Below, one piece after another: positions 6,385 through 12,045 of a DNA stretch of 16,427 nucleotides. A program made the translations under genes and the position numbers. The notes beneath the pieces were generated by a model that searched no databases, was not told where the DNA came from, and saw only the letters and a list, made by a program, of their open reading frames with translations. The stretch comes from Irpex lacteus (lineage: Eukaryota; Basidiomycota; Agaricomycetes; Polyporales; Irpicaceae): the NCBI GenBank assembly GCA_001986395.2, contig MQVO02000185.1, positions 1-16,427 on the forward strand, given 5' to 3'. The first letter of the stretch is position 1; each line of letters starts with the position of its first letter.

Positions 6385-6456
6385 TCCCCAAAAAGACTTG
6401 AACTTTTATCAATAAAGCTTCAATTTATTGCTCTAACCAAATTAAGCTATGGGAAC
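6384..6456 (-). tRNA. trnF: tRNA-Phe (GAA)
   Basis: A 73-nt cloverleaf. Acceptor GTTCCCA/TGGGGAC (one U-G), D stem GCT/AGC with GG in the loop, anticodon stem ATAAA/TTTAT with loop TTGAAGC (anticodon GAA), T arm AAAAG-TTCAAGT-CTTTT. It lies three bases from tRNA-Ile on the same strand. Confidence 0.93.
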
Positions 6457-6459
6457 TTT

Positions 6460-6531
6460 AAGTCTAAGATGGATCGAACATCTATTGCCTCCTTATCAAG
6501 GAGATATTTTAAACCATTAAATAATAGACTT
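6460..6531 (-). tRNA. trnI: tRNA-Ile (GAU)
   Basis: A 72-nt cloverleaf. Acceptor AAGTCTA/TAGACTT perfect, D stem ATTT/AAAT, anticodon stem TCTCC/GGAGG with loop TTGATAA (anticodon GAU), T arm AGATG-TTCGATC-CATCT. Confidence 0.93.
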
Positions 6532-6764
6532 ATTTATATTATAATTTAGTTATTAATAATCTCACGATTTGTAACTGTAAAAGATATGGTAAAATTACTC
6601 ATGAAACTAATACTAATAAGGCGAATAAGATTATATAACCGTAAAATAATTGATTTAAAAAGAAAAATGGTATTAATCCCCCAAATTTATTATAAATTTA
6701 ATTTAATTAAAAGTTATTTATCCCTTAATATAAGGAATAGATTTATAGAACTTTAAAATTTTAT

Positions 6765-6811
6765 AAATATTTAATTATTTAATTATTATTTTAGTTACTT
6801 ATTATTTAATT
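6765..6811. repeat. Right arm of the 47-bp perfect inverted repeat
   Basis: Exact reverse complement of 6291-6337. Confidence 0.95.
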
Positions 6812-6818
6812 ATTTTTA

Positions 6819-6868
6819 TATATCTAAATAAAAAAAGTATTTAATTATATAAGAGAGTATAAATTTTA
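6819..6868. repeat. 50-bp direct repeat, copy 1
   Basis: Identical to 15857-15906 downstream of rnl, about 9 kb away. Such a repeat could support recombination. Confidence 0.93.
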
Positions 6869-6881
6869 TTTTCTTAAACAT

Positions 6882-6925
6882 AAATTTAAAAACAAAAAAT
6901 AAAAAATATAAATAAAAGAATAGGG
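6882..6925. repeat. 44-bp direct repeat, copy 2
   Basis: Identical to 6341-6384. Confidence 0.93.
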
Positions 6926-7148
6926 GAGGGAGAATCTTTAAATTTATTTAGAGATTATTCCTTCTCTATTGGATTAAGTTTATATGTATAATATTATAGA
7001 GAATTATAAAAAGAAAAATTTTTACAATAAAAGTAAACCTAGTCCTCCCCCTCCTTTTTAATTTATGTTGCGTTGACAAAAAGGTCTTAAAGGTTCAAGT
7101 CCCACCACTAGTATTAAACTAATTAATATACTAAACAATCAGTATTTA

Positions 7149-7210
7149 GGAGTGACAGCTTCGCTTAACATGTGGCTTCTACGCCGTAAAGGTTAAAGTC
7201 CCCTCACTAG
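7149..7210 (+). pseudogene. Degenerate tRNA-like sequence
   Basis: GGAGTGA and TCACTAG pair over five positions but mismatch at the first two. A short AGC/GCT D-type stem and an anticodon-type stem TGTGG/CCGTA around an 8-nt loop CTTCTACG (UCT, Arg, if read after U33) can be drawn, but the T stem is poor and the length is only 62 nt. The 3' part (TAAAGGTTnAAGTCCC, CACTAGT) is repeated at about 7090-7125 without a 5' half. Likely tRNA debris. Confidence 0.35.
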
Positions 7211-7222
7211 TCTAATATACTA

Positions 7223-7291
7223 GCACTGCTAGATTAAAGGTAACTACCTTGCTTCAGACAAGGCGATAAAAGTTCTACTCTTCTGCGGTGC
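7223..7291 (+). tRNA. trnW: tRNA-Trp (UCA)
   Basis: Acceptor GCACTGC/GCGGTGC (one U-G), anticodon stem CCTTG/CAAGG with a normal 7-nt loop CTTCAGA (anticodon UCA), T arm AAAAG/CTTCT with one mismatch. The D arm is irregular. UCA reads both UGA and UGG, which implies UGA = Trp as in many fungal mitochondria; the respiratory exons checked here use UGG. Confidence 0.8.
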
Positions 7292-7447
7292 TCTACCATT
7301 ATCAATGGAAAGCAAGTGTTGTATAATGGTAATTACTTTCGCCTTACTAGTAAAGCTTATATCATATAGAGTAGCGGTTAATACTCGTTCGATCAGCGTA
7401 ACTTGTATATATTATATTTTGCTTCTGGCACAATCCTTAGACGATAG

Positions 7448-7714
7448 TACATACTCAATCAAGCATACAATTACTTTTTTGCTCTTGTACTAGCGATTCC
7501 GCTATCTTCTACAGCAATTTCTACTGAACCACAAAACGCTCTAGTACAAAAGGCTACAATCTCAGCTACTCTATTTACACGAAACGTAGTTATCGCACTG
7601 CTATTTGCAGCAGCACTATCATACAATTGTTTTAGTACAGTGTCTCTAAAATCATTTGTTGTAGGAGTTGGACTATACTCAGGTCTAATTCATGCAACTA
7701 CTGTTACACAATCC
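7448..7714 (+). pseudogene. nad2: nad2 N-terminal fragment
   Basis: Reads NQAYNYFFALVLAIPLSSTA, then LFTRNVVIALLFAAALSYN and VGVGLYSGLIHATTVTQ. This follows the N-terminal pattern of fungal NAD2 (LFNR...LLYS...YN...GIGLYGGLFHTTSITQ). No ATG is in frame; a stop lies just before 7448, so the first codons are missing or in another exon. On the right the match ends exactly where a half CCCCAAAAAACTAG palindrome begins (7713), and the frame runs into a stop at 7730-7732. Codon use is resident-like. About 85 of some 500 residues remain. It is either a fragment or an exon of a split gene. Confidence 0.75.
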
Positions 7715-7736
7715 CCAAAAAAAACTAGTTAGAATT
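7713..7736. repeat. Half CCCCAAAAAACTAG palindrome at the nad2 breakpoint
   Basis: CCCCAAAAAAAACTAGTTAGAATT, the left arm of the full element. It starts at the last base of the nad2-like coding match. Confidence 0.85.
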
Positions 7737-7799
7737 ATAAAAAGAAAAACTTTTATTTCTCTCGGAAGAGGGTGACATATATTCTTTACTTTACTTTTA

Positions 7800-7910
7800 T
7801 TATCCAAACACATTCACATTTTTCGTAACACGAGGGATAACTCGTTCTGTGGCAAGTCTTCCTGATAGTTGAATACGAATACCACAAATGTGAGATGGAA
7901 GATGACAAAA
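7800..7910 (-). pseudogene. rps3: rps3 C-terminal fragment
   Basis: Minus-strand frame reads CGIRIQLSGRLATERVIPRV and then TKNVNVFG followed by TAA (7802-7800). The GIxIQxSGRL...R block is the conserved end of mitochondrial ribosomal protein S3. Only about 36 residues are present; upstream it runs into A/T-rich sequence. The intact gene, if any, is not in the window. The match is short, so the call is moderate. Confidence 0.55.
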
Positions 7911-7929
7911 ATAATAAAATAAGATAGTT

Positions 7930-7953
7930 ATTAAAATTTAATTAAATTTTAAT
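7930..7953. repeat. AT palindrome
   Basis: ATTAAAATTTAATTAAATTTTAAT, a perfect palindrome identical to 10731-10754. It lies just upstream of the Asn/Gly-rich frame. Confidence 0.92.
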
Positions 7954-7973
7954 TACCCACACAAGCTAGTTAG

Positions 7974-8222
7974 TTTTACTTTTTTTATCCAGGAAAGAAA
8001 ATAGGTGAAAAAATTATCAATGGAATTGTTAAAGGAGCTGGTGTTGTAGGTGCTGGAGCTGCAGTTGAACAAAGTATACGTGGGAGAAGAAATGATAATG
8101 CTAGTAATAATAATGGTAATAGCGGGAACAGTGGTGGAAATATTGGAGGTAACAGTGGTGTAAATAATGGAGGTAACAGAGGCTCCCATAAAATAATTCT
8201 CTTATTTTATTTTATATTTTAA
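7974..8222 (+). CDS. Asn/Gly-rich ORF without a start codon
   Basis: An open frame of 82 codons after a TAG (7971-7973). It reads PGKKIGEKIINGIVKGAGVV, a glycine-rich helix-like segment (GAGVVGAGAAVEQS), a basic RGRR, then a low-complexity tail built from NNNGNSGNSGG-type units. No in-frame ATG precedes it; the left edge sits beside an AT palindrome, so the 5' part is probably missing or in another exon. The opposite-strand frame over the same DNA is its Ser/Thr-rich shadow. I do not recognise a family. Confidence 0.45.
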   Translation, partial: FYFFYPGKKIGEKIINGIVKGAGVVGAGAAVEQSIRGRRNDNASNNNGNSGNSGGNIGGNSGVNNGGNRGSHKIILLFYFIF

Positions 8223-8250
8223 TTATATATCTAATTATTTTTTAATTTAA

Positions 8251-8391
8251 CTCATTGTGATTATTGAACTGATGCTTCTTTCTGTAACCATTCTAGTTCT
8301 AGTTATGGCTTATAATGATAACGATACAATTGGACAAATTTATTCAATTATTATTATTATTGCTACTGCAGGAGCTGAAAGTGCTATAGGA
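8251..8391 (+). pseudogene. nad4L: nad4L internal fragment
   Basis: Reads IELMLLSVTILVLVMAYND and GQIYSIIIIIATAGAESAIG, the conserved second and third helices of NAD4L, including the Glu of ExMLL and the AGAExAIG motif. The N-terminal helix is absent (a stop precedes) and after AIG the frame runs into unrelated PHFHLLN-stop at 8413-8415, where the neighbouring minus-strand ORF overlaps. Many ATT/ATA codons make it more A/T-rich than cox3. About 47 of some 88 residues remain. NAD4L is a small membrane subunit of complex I. Confidence 0.82.
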
Positions 8392-8605
8392 CCCCATTTT
8401 CATTTATTAAATTAGGCATAACCCCATAATCTCTATAATTAGGCCCATTCATGACACTGTCATGAGTATTTTCGGCATTATGAGGGGTAAGTTGTAAATG
8501 AATAGGATATTTCCCACTATAAATATTAAAATGCAACCCGGTTTCTCTGCAATGAGCCATCTGACCCTTGATTTTATCTACCTCTTCCGTCTCCATTTTA
8601 CCCAC
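8384..8605 (-). CDS. Hypothetical ORF downstream of nad5
   Basis: 73 codons, starting at GTG (8605) or more likely ATG at 8596, ending TAG. It is hydrophilic, with no membrane segment; central stretches are HCRETGLHFNIYSGKYPIH and NAENTHDSVMNGPNYRDY. Several His and Cys are present, but no HNH or zinc pattern I can defend. Codons are AAT/GGG/TTA-rich, unlike nad5 upstream. It overlaps the end of the nad4L fragment on the opposite strand, suggesting a joined foreign piece. Family unknown. Confidence 0.4.
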   Translation of the reverse strand: MGKMETEEVDKIKGQMAHCRETGLHFNIYSGKYPIHLQLTPHNAENTHDSVMNGPNYRDYGVMPNLINENGVL

Positions 8606-8648
8606 TTTTAATTAAAACTTAAACTTAATTGATGGGGAGTATTGATGA

Positions 8649-9569
8649 TTAAATTGCAGTAGTTCGTTGACTAATCCATACTTGTACTGTTAGAGCACCC
8701 TTCTTATTAGCAGTAGTACATTGTCCTGTTTCAATAAGTGTTCGAGTACTGTTCTTAAATGATCCGATTAGTGATACAAGCCCTAGCATGATGTATAGAG
8801 CGTATGATGTAATAACACCTGTGTCGTAAGCAGCTACAGATCGACCTGTTCCTGTTAGAACTGTACTTAGACCGTATGGTCCAGCTAGTTCGATAACTCC
8901 TCGGTCAAGAACCTTAGAGATAACAAGTCCAACTCGTAGTGAAGCACTGATAATGAAACCGTTGAATAGTGCGTCCCAGTACCACTTTGCGTTAAGGAAT
9001 GAGTATACAGCATATCCAATAGGTCCGTTTGTTAGACCAATTGTGAATGCAGGTACCACATGGTATAGATATAGTGCTAGACCAGCACCGAATAGGCTAC
9101 CAATAGCAGGTAGTAGCTTCATTAGTAGAGGTAGTCCGAATTCAGCTTCAATCAGTGTAATGTGGTTAGGGTGTTGGTATAGAGCAGTTGATAGGAAATC
9201 TGTACCTACTCCCACATACATGTCCTTTGCAATGTAACCAAATACAATTGACATGATTGATAGAATTACCAGAGGAATTACAATGATCATAGGTGCTTCG
9301 TGAGCATGTAGATAGTAACCCTTAGGGGCATTAGGTGTTGTAAAGAATGTTAGTGATACTAGTCGGAATGAATAGAAGGCTGTGAATACAGCTGAAATTG
9401 TTCCCAGCCAGTATGCCATTGTACCAGATACTTCGTATTGTCCTAGAGCTACTTCAAGGATTAGATCCTTACTGTAGAACCCTGTCATAAATGGTAGAGC
9501 CATTAGAGATAGAGATCCGATAAGGATAGCTGTGTAGGTAAATGGTAGGAAGTTAACCAGACCTCCTAG
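8649..9569 (-). CDS. nad5: NADH dehydrogenase subunit 5, C-terminal exon
   Basis: Reads LGGLVNFLPFTYTAILIGSL then MALPFMTGFYSKDLILEVAL, the highly conserved NAD5 segment around FxTGFYSKD. It continues through WLGTISAVFTAFYSFRL, HAHEAP and GYIAKDMYVGVGTDF to the variable C-terminal helices, and ends TAA at 8649-8651. The ATG at 9503 is internal: the coding match extends upstream to CTA at 9569 and the frame is open to about 9587, where a stop and intron-like sequence begin. The preceding 300-plus residues are not in the window on this strand. NAD5 is an antiporter-like proton-pumping subunit of complex I. No internal defects are seen. Confidence 0.94.
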   Translation of the reverse strand, partial: LGGLVNFLPFTYTAILIGSLSLMALPFMTGFYSKDLILEVALGQYEVSGTMAYWLGTISAVFTAFYSFRLVSLTFFTTPNAPKGYYLHAHEAPMIIVIPLVILSIMSIVFGYIAKDMYVGVGTDFLSTALYQHPNHITLIEAEFGLPLLMKLLPAIGSLFGAGLALYLYHVVPAFTIGLTNGPIGYAVYSFLNAKWYWDALFNGFIISASLRVGLVISKVLDRGVIELAGPYGLSTVLTGTGRSVAAYDTGVITSYALYIMLGLVSLIGSFKNSTRTLIETGQCTTANKKGALTVQVWISQRTTAI

Positions 9570-9720
9570 AAGATTATCTGAGTATTAAGACAATCCACTT
9601 AGAATCTAAGAGGTCGTGGTTGGAGGATAATCAGTCTTCTAATCTTAAATATAGTCTCATCAAATACTTGTAAAGCTAAAGGGGATTGGAACCTTAAGAT
9701 ATGAAGGGAATAATACGATA
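9570..9720 (-). other. 3' core of a group I-type intron before the nad5 exon
   Basis: On the minus strand CCACGACC (plus 9612-9619) and GGATTGTC (plus 9589-9596) can form P7 with a bulge, and between them CTTAG-ATT-CTAAG (plus 9598-9610) forms a perfect P8-like hairpin. The exact 3' splice site is uncertain (after CAG at about 9581 or closer to CTAGGA). No upstream exon was found. Confidence 0.5.
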
Positions 9721-9768
9721 TATTTGTATAGTAATAAAGTTTACTAGAATGAGGAATCTCCGATAAAA

Positions 9769-9798
9769 GCAAATAAAGACAATCAATACTTTTTTAAT
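9769..9798. repeat. 30-bp direct repeat, copy 1
   Basis: Identical to 10453-10482. Its right part continues as a 32-nt match (9780-9811) to 12014-12045, ending in TTTAGGGGGGAGTG. Confidence 0.93.
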
Positions 9799-9952
9799 TT
9801 AGGGGGGAGTGTCAAGACGAGTACCATTTGCATCAATCCGAATATAATATATTTGTACTTTTATCTATATAATCGGCAGGGTATTCTCTATCAAGAATAG
9901 TATTATGTATTATTTTAGCTATATTTTTATATTCTTCGAGTTTATAGATATA

Positions 9953-10138
9953 TTATATAATACTAGAACACAACGCCCATTTTCATGTAAGATGTTGGAA
10001 TGTATTTATAATTCTTTCTACGTATGCATCAGATATATTATTATGTCTATGTATAACAGTAAAATCTTGTTTTTCATTTTCAATAACTCTTTGTATAATT
10101 TCTAGATAACAGATAAAAGTATAGAATGGTTTATAAAT
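9953..10138 (-). pseudogene. Unidentified ORF piece
   Basis: If UGA is Trp, the minus-strand frame runs about 61 codons: it includes PFYTFICYLEIIQRVIENEK, QDFTVIHRHNNISDAYVERI and FQHLTWKWALCSS. The polar, helical composition looks like real coding sequence; the plus-strand frame over the same DNA is Phe/Tyr-rich and looks like its shadow. No start codon. It lies between the two 30-bp repeats. Plasmid or endonuclease origin is possible but not shown. Confidence 0.35.
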
Positions 10139-10177
10139 CTATCCAAAAAAACTAGGCTCTTTGTTGGAAGTACTTTT

Positions 10178-10456
10178 TTAATTTATCCTTTTTATTACCT
10201 TAACTTCTATTAAATTACTGTTATTTGATAGAAGAATAACTAATTCTAAACCCAATAATATTAATTCCTCATTAGAGAGATATAGATTGTTTTCACTACG
10301 GTACTCTAAAAATTTACATTCATTACTTATTACTCCACTTTCTAAATCTTTATTATACTTTTCTATACATACCAGTTCACTGCTGAGTACTACCAACAAC
10401 ACTTCTAACACATGCACTAGAAATACTTTACTGAGACTGAGATTTTGTTGATGCAA
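10178..10456 (-). CDS. Hypothetical ORF, 92 codons
   Basis: ATG at 10456, TAA at 10178-10180. It starts MHQQNLSLSKVFLVHVLEVL, hydrophobic, and continues acidic and Leu-rich (NEELILLGLELVILLSNNSN), ending in basic KVIKRIN. I do not recognise a family. The start codon overlaps one of the 30-bp repeats (10453-10482), so translation start and promoter context may have been created by the repeat. Confidence 0.4.
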   Translation of the reverse strand: MHQQNLSLSKVFLVHVLEVLLVVLSSELVCIEKYNKDLESGVISNECKFLEYRSENNLYLSNEELILLGLELVILLSNNSNLIEVKVIKRIN

Positions 10457-10482
10457 ATAAAGACAATCAATACTTTTTTAAT
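10453..10482. repeat. 30-bp direct repeat, copy 2
   Basis: Identical to 9769-9798. Confidence 0.93.
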
Positions 10483-10517
10483 CTACTTAAAATAAAATTA
10501 AATAAATTACACAGTCT
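10482..10517. repeat. 36-bp direct repeat, copy 1
   Basis: Identical to 11313-11348. It abuts the end of the 30-bp repeat directly. Confidence 0.92.
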
Positions 10518-10561
10518 TTCTTTCTTTTTAATCTTATTCCCCTTTCTCCTACTTTAATAAG

Positions 10562-10726
10562 TAGACCTGATGATACAAAACCATGAGCTACTGATAATAC
10601 TAAACTACCAGTTAAACCTGTGATACTATAAGAGAATATACTTAATATACATACAGCCATATGAGATAAAGAACTCTAAGCTACTATAACTATCAGATCA
10701 GTTTGTCTTAATGTTATTATAGGTGC
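10562..10726 (-). pseudogene. nad4: nad4 fragment (middle region) with in-frame UAG
   Basis: Reads PIITLRQTDLIVIVA-stop-SSLSHMAVCILSIFS and then TGSLVLSVAHGFVSSGL. This is the conserved NAD4 block (TxRQxDLKxxxAYSSxxHM...GxxxLxxAHGFVSS). TAG (10676-10678) occupies the position of the invariant Tyr of AYSS. The upstream edge lies two to three bases from a perfect AT palindrome (10731-10754). TTA and ATA codons dominate. Confidence 0.85.
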
Positions 10727-10730
10727 CCTA

Positions 10731-10754
10731 ATTAAAATTTAATTAAATTTTAAT
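10731..10754. repeat. AT palindrome at the nad4 fragment edge
   Basis: ATTAAAATTTAATTAAATTTTAAT, perfect, identical to 7930-7953. Confidence 0.92.
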
Positions 10755-11018
10755 AACCCCTACCAAAATAATTAAATAATTTATTAAGCCACTAGCCACT
10801 AAAGTGGAGTGGAGAGTGATTACAATAAACTATTATTCTTTTGAAGAGTTAAATAAATAGAGTAGGGAAAAGAGTTAAATAATTATAAAAATATTATTCT
10901 AAGATTATTTATTATTAATCGCTAGCTCCCTTTAAATTCTTTAACTTTACTCATCTTTGAGAGAACAAACATTAATTTATTTTAATTGTTTAATTAAATT
11001 TATTCTTATTCTAACAAT
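10755..11018. other. Spacer with repeated motifs
   Basis: Holds a tandem AGCCACT-AGCCACT (10787-10800) followed by AGTGG (hairpin CCACT-AA-AGTGG). It also has the second copy of the 44-nt sequence of 3969-4013 (10903-10946), which on the minus strand ends in an ATG start MSKVKEFKGS (ATG at 10954-10952). No full gene. Confidence 0.6.
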
Positions 11019-11066
11019 CCCCCAAAAAACTAATTAGAATGAATTCTAATTCCTAGTGTTTTTGGG
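11019..11066. repeat. Full CCCCAAAAAACTAG palindromic element
   Basis: CCCAAAAAACTA on the left and TAGTGTTTTTGGG on the right with AATTAGAAT/GAATTCTAATT in the middle. A clear hairpin, same family as 6174-6221. Confidence 0.88.
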
Positions 11067-11092
11067 ACTCTGATTCTTTAGTTATTATTTGT

Positions 11093-11179
11093 AAGTTAAT
11101 TGGAGGGAGGACACAAGGGGGAATCCCTCTAGTACTAATCTTAACTCTTTGGAACCCAAGTTAATTGGAGGGAGGACAC
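11093..11179. repeat. 22-bp direct repeat pair
   Basis: AAGTTAATTGGAGGGAGGAC plus AC at 11093-11114 is repeated exactly at 11158-11179. The purine run GGAGGGAGGA is unusually G-rich for this DNA. Confidence 0.93.
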
Positions 11180-11360
11180 TCAGTTAAATAAATAGAGTAT
11201 TTATTATCCTTTAGGTTAAAGAGAATTAGAATAAATAATAAGATAGCTATTTACTTAGTCTATCCATATTCCACAAAGGGTATTAGTTAGAATTATATTG
11301 TTAAATAGACCCTCTACTTAAAATAAAATTAAATAAATTACACAGTCTGTACCCTAAAAT
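11180..11360. repeat. Spacer including 36-bp direct repeat, copy 2
   Basis: 11313-11348 is identical to 10482-10517. No gene seen. Confidence 0.85.
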
Positions 11361-11381
11361 AATTCTAACTAGTTTTTTTGG
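11361..11381. repeat. Half CCCCAAAAAACTAG palindrome at the LAGLIDADG edge
   Basis: AATTCTAACTAGTTTTTTTGG, the right arm of the element. The LAGLIDADG coding match begins with the next base. Confidence 0.85.
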
Positions 11382-11698
11382 ATGGTAGTAGGATTTACTA
11401 TTGCTGAAGGATCCTTCCATATTAAGTCCAACGGTGATTTCTGTTTTAGTCTGAAGCAACGTCCACATCTAGTACTGTTTGAAGCACTGCGGCTACTATT
11501 TAACACTCGTGTAAAGATTCACACATCAGATGGTTATAATACTTTGGTTATGACTTCACTACGGGATCTGACAACAGTGGTTACTTTCTTCTATTCTCCG
11601 GGCTTCACCCTCTGACAGGACTGAAGCTTCACAGCTACATGCGGTGGATCGAACAAATGAAGGTAATTATTAATAAAAAGAATAGGGGAGGTACTTAA
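11382..11698 (+). pseudogene. LAGLIDADG endonuclease, C-terminal half, frameshifted
   Basis: Frame reads VVGFTIAEGSFHIKSNGDFC and FSLKQRPHLVLFEALRLLF, i.e. the second LAGLIDADG motif (GFTxAEGSFxIK), with the catalytic acidic residue position occupied by Glu. At about 11607 one base is missing: the text passes from SPGF to the next frame as HPLTGLKLHSYMRWIEQMK, the expected continuation, and ends TAA at 11696-11698. So it is about 100 residues of a decayed double-motif homing endonuclease. It is on the plus strand, opposite to the nad4 pieces on both sides, and therefore not inside an intron of those. Codons use CTA/AGT less consistently. Confidence 0.87.
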
Positions 11699-12006
11699 AA
11701 TAAAATATCAAAAAGAAGAATATCTAGCACTACAAATATAGCAATTATAAATGCAGGTACATTATGATATACATTATTCCAACTAGCTAGTACATAGATA
11801 GGCGTTATAAAGGTAGTAAGTATAACTATGTATAGATTAATGGCTCCATATGTAGATGACAATAAGGTAACATAATCCTCTACTGCTTTATATTAACTTA
11901 AAGAAATATAGAAGGAATACCATATCTGTAGTGATAGAATTAATACTACTGTAGAGATAGTTAGGGTAATATAATTAGCATAGACCTTCACAACTATAAA
12001 GCTTTC
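11695..12006 (-). pseudogene. nad4: nad4 fragment (N-terminal region) with in-frame stop
   Basis: Minus-strand frame contains VYANYITLTISTVVLILSLQ, a TAA (11893-11895), then STYGAINLYIVILTTFITP and LASWNNVYHNVPAFIIAIF, ending LDILLFDILF-stop. The block TxGxxxLxxVxLTTFIxPxxxLxSW followed by LDxLLF is the N-terminal third of NAD4. It lies upstream, in gene order, of the other nad4 piece, with the middle missing and a LAGLIDADG remnant (opposite strand) between. Its end overlaps the end of that endonuclease tail to tail. Broken nad4 or two exons of a scrambled gene. Confidence 0.72.
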
Positions 12007-12013
12007 CCCCCTT

Positions 12014-12045
12014 CAATCAATACTTTTTTAATTTAGGGGGGAGTG
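12014..12045. repeat. 32-nt repeat ending in TTTAGGGGGGAGTG
   Basis: Identical to 9780-9811. The G-run segment TTTAGGGGGGAG occurs a third time at 12364-12375, beside the start of rnl. Confidence 0.9.

Larger units (their letters stand above)
6532..7077. other. Repeat-rich spacer without a gene
   Basis: Contains the right arm of the 47-bp inverted repeat (6765-6811), a 50-bp direct repeat shared with 15857-15906 (6819-6868) and the second 44-bp repeat (6882-6925). No coding frame or RNA gene is recognised. Confidence 0.7.

Noticed and set aside
7305..7493. 62-codon plus-strand ORF and a tRNA-like start (GTATAATGGTAATTAC) within it
   Set aside because: The tRNA-like D arm is not followed by a foldable anticodon or T arm, and the ORF has no recognisable motif and overlaps the nad2-like frame.
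7953..8189. 78-codon minus-strand Ser/Thr/Ile-rich ORF
   Set aside because: Antisense of the Asn/Gly-rich frame, which has the more protein-like organisation.
8953..9237. 94-codon plus-strand ORF over nad5
   Set aside because: It is the antisense shadow of the intact nad5 exon, whose conserved motifs are clear on the minus strand.
9905..10105. 66-codon plus-strand Phe/Ile/Tyr-rich ORF
   Set aside because: Probably the shadow of the polar minus-strand frame at 9953-10138.
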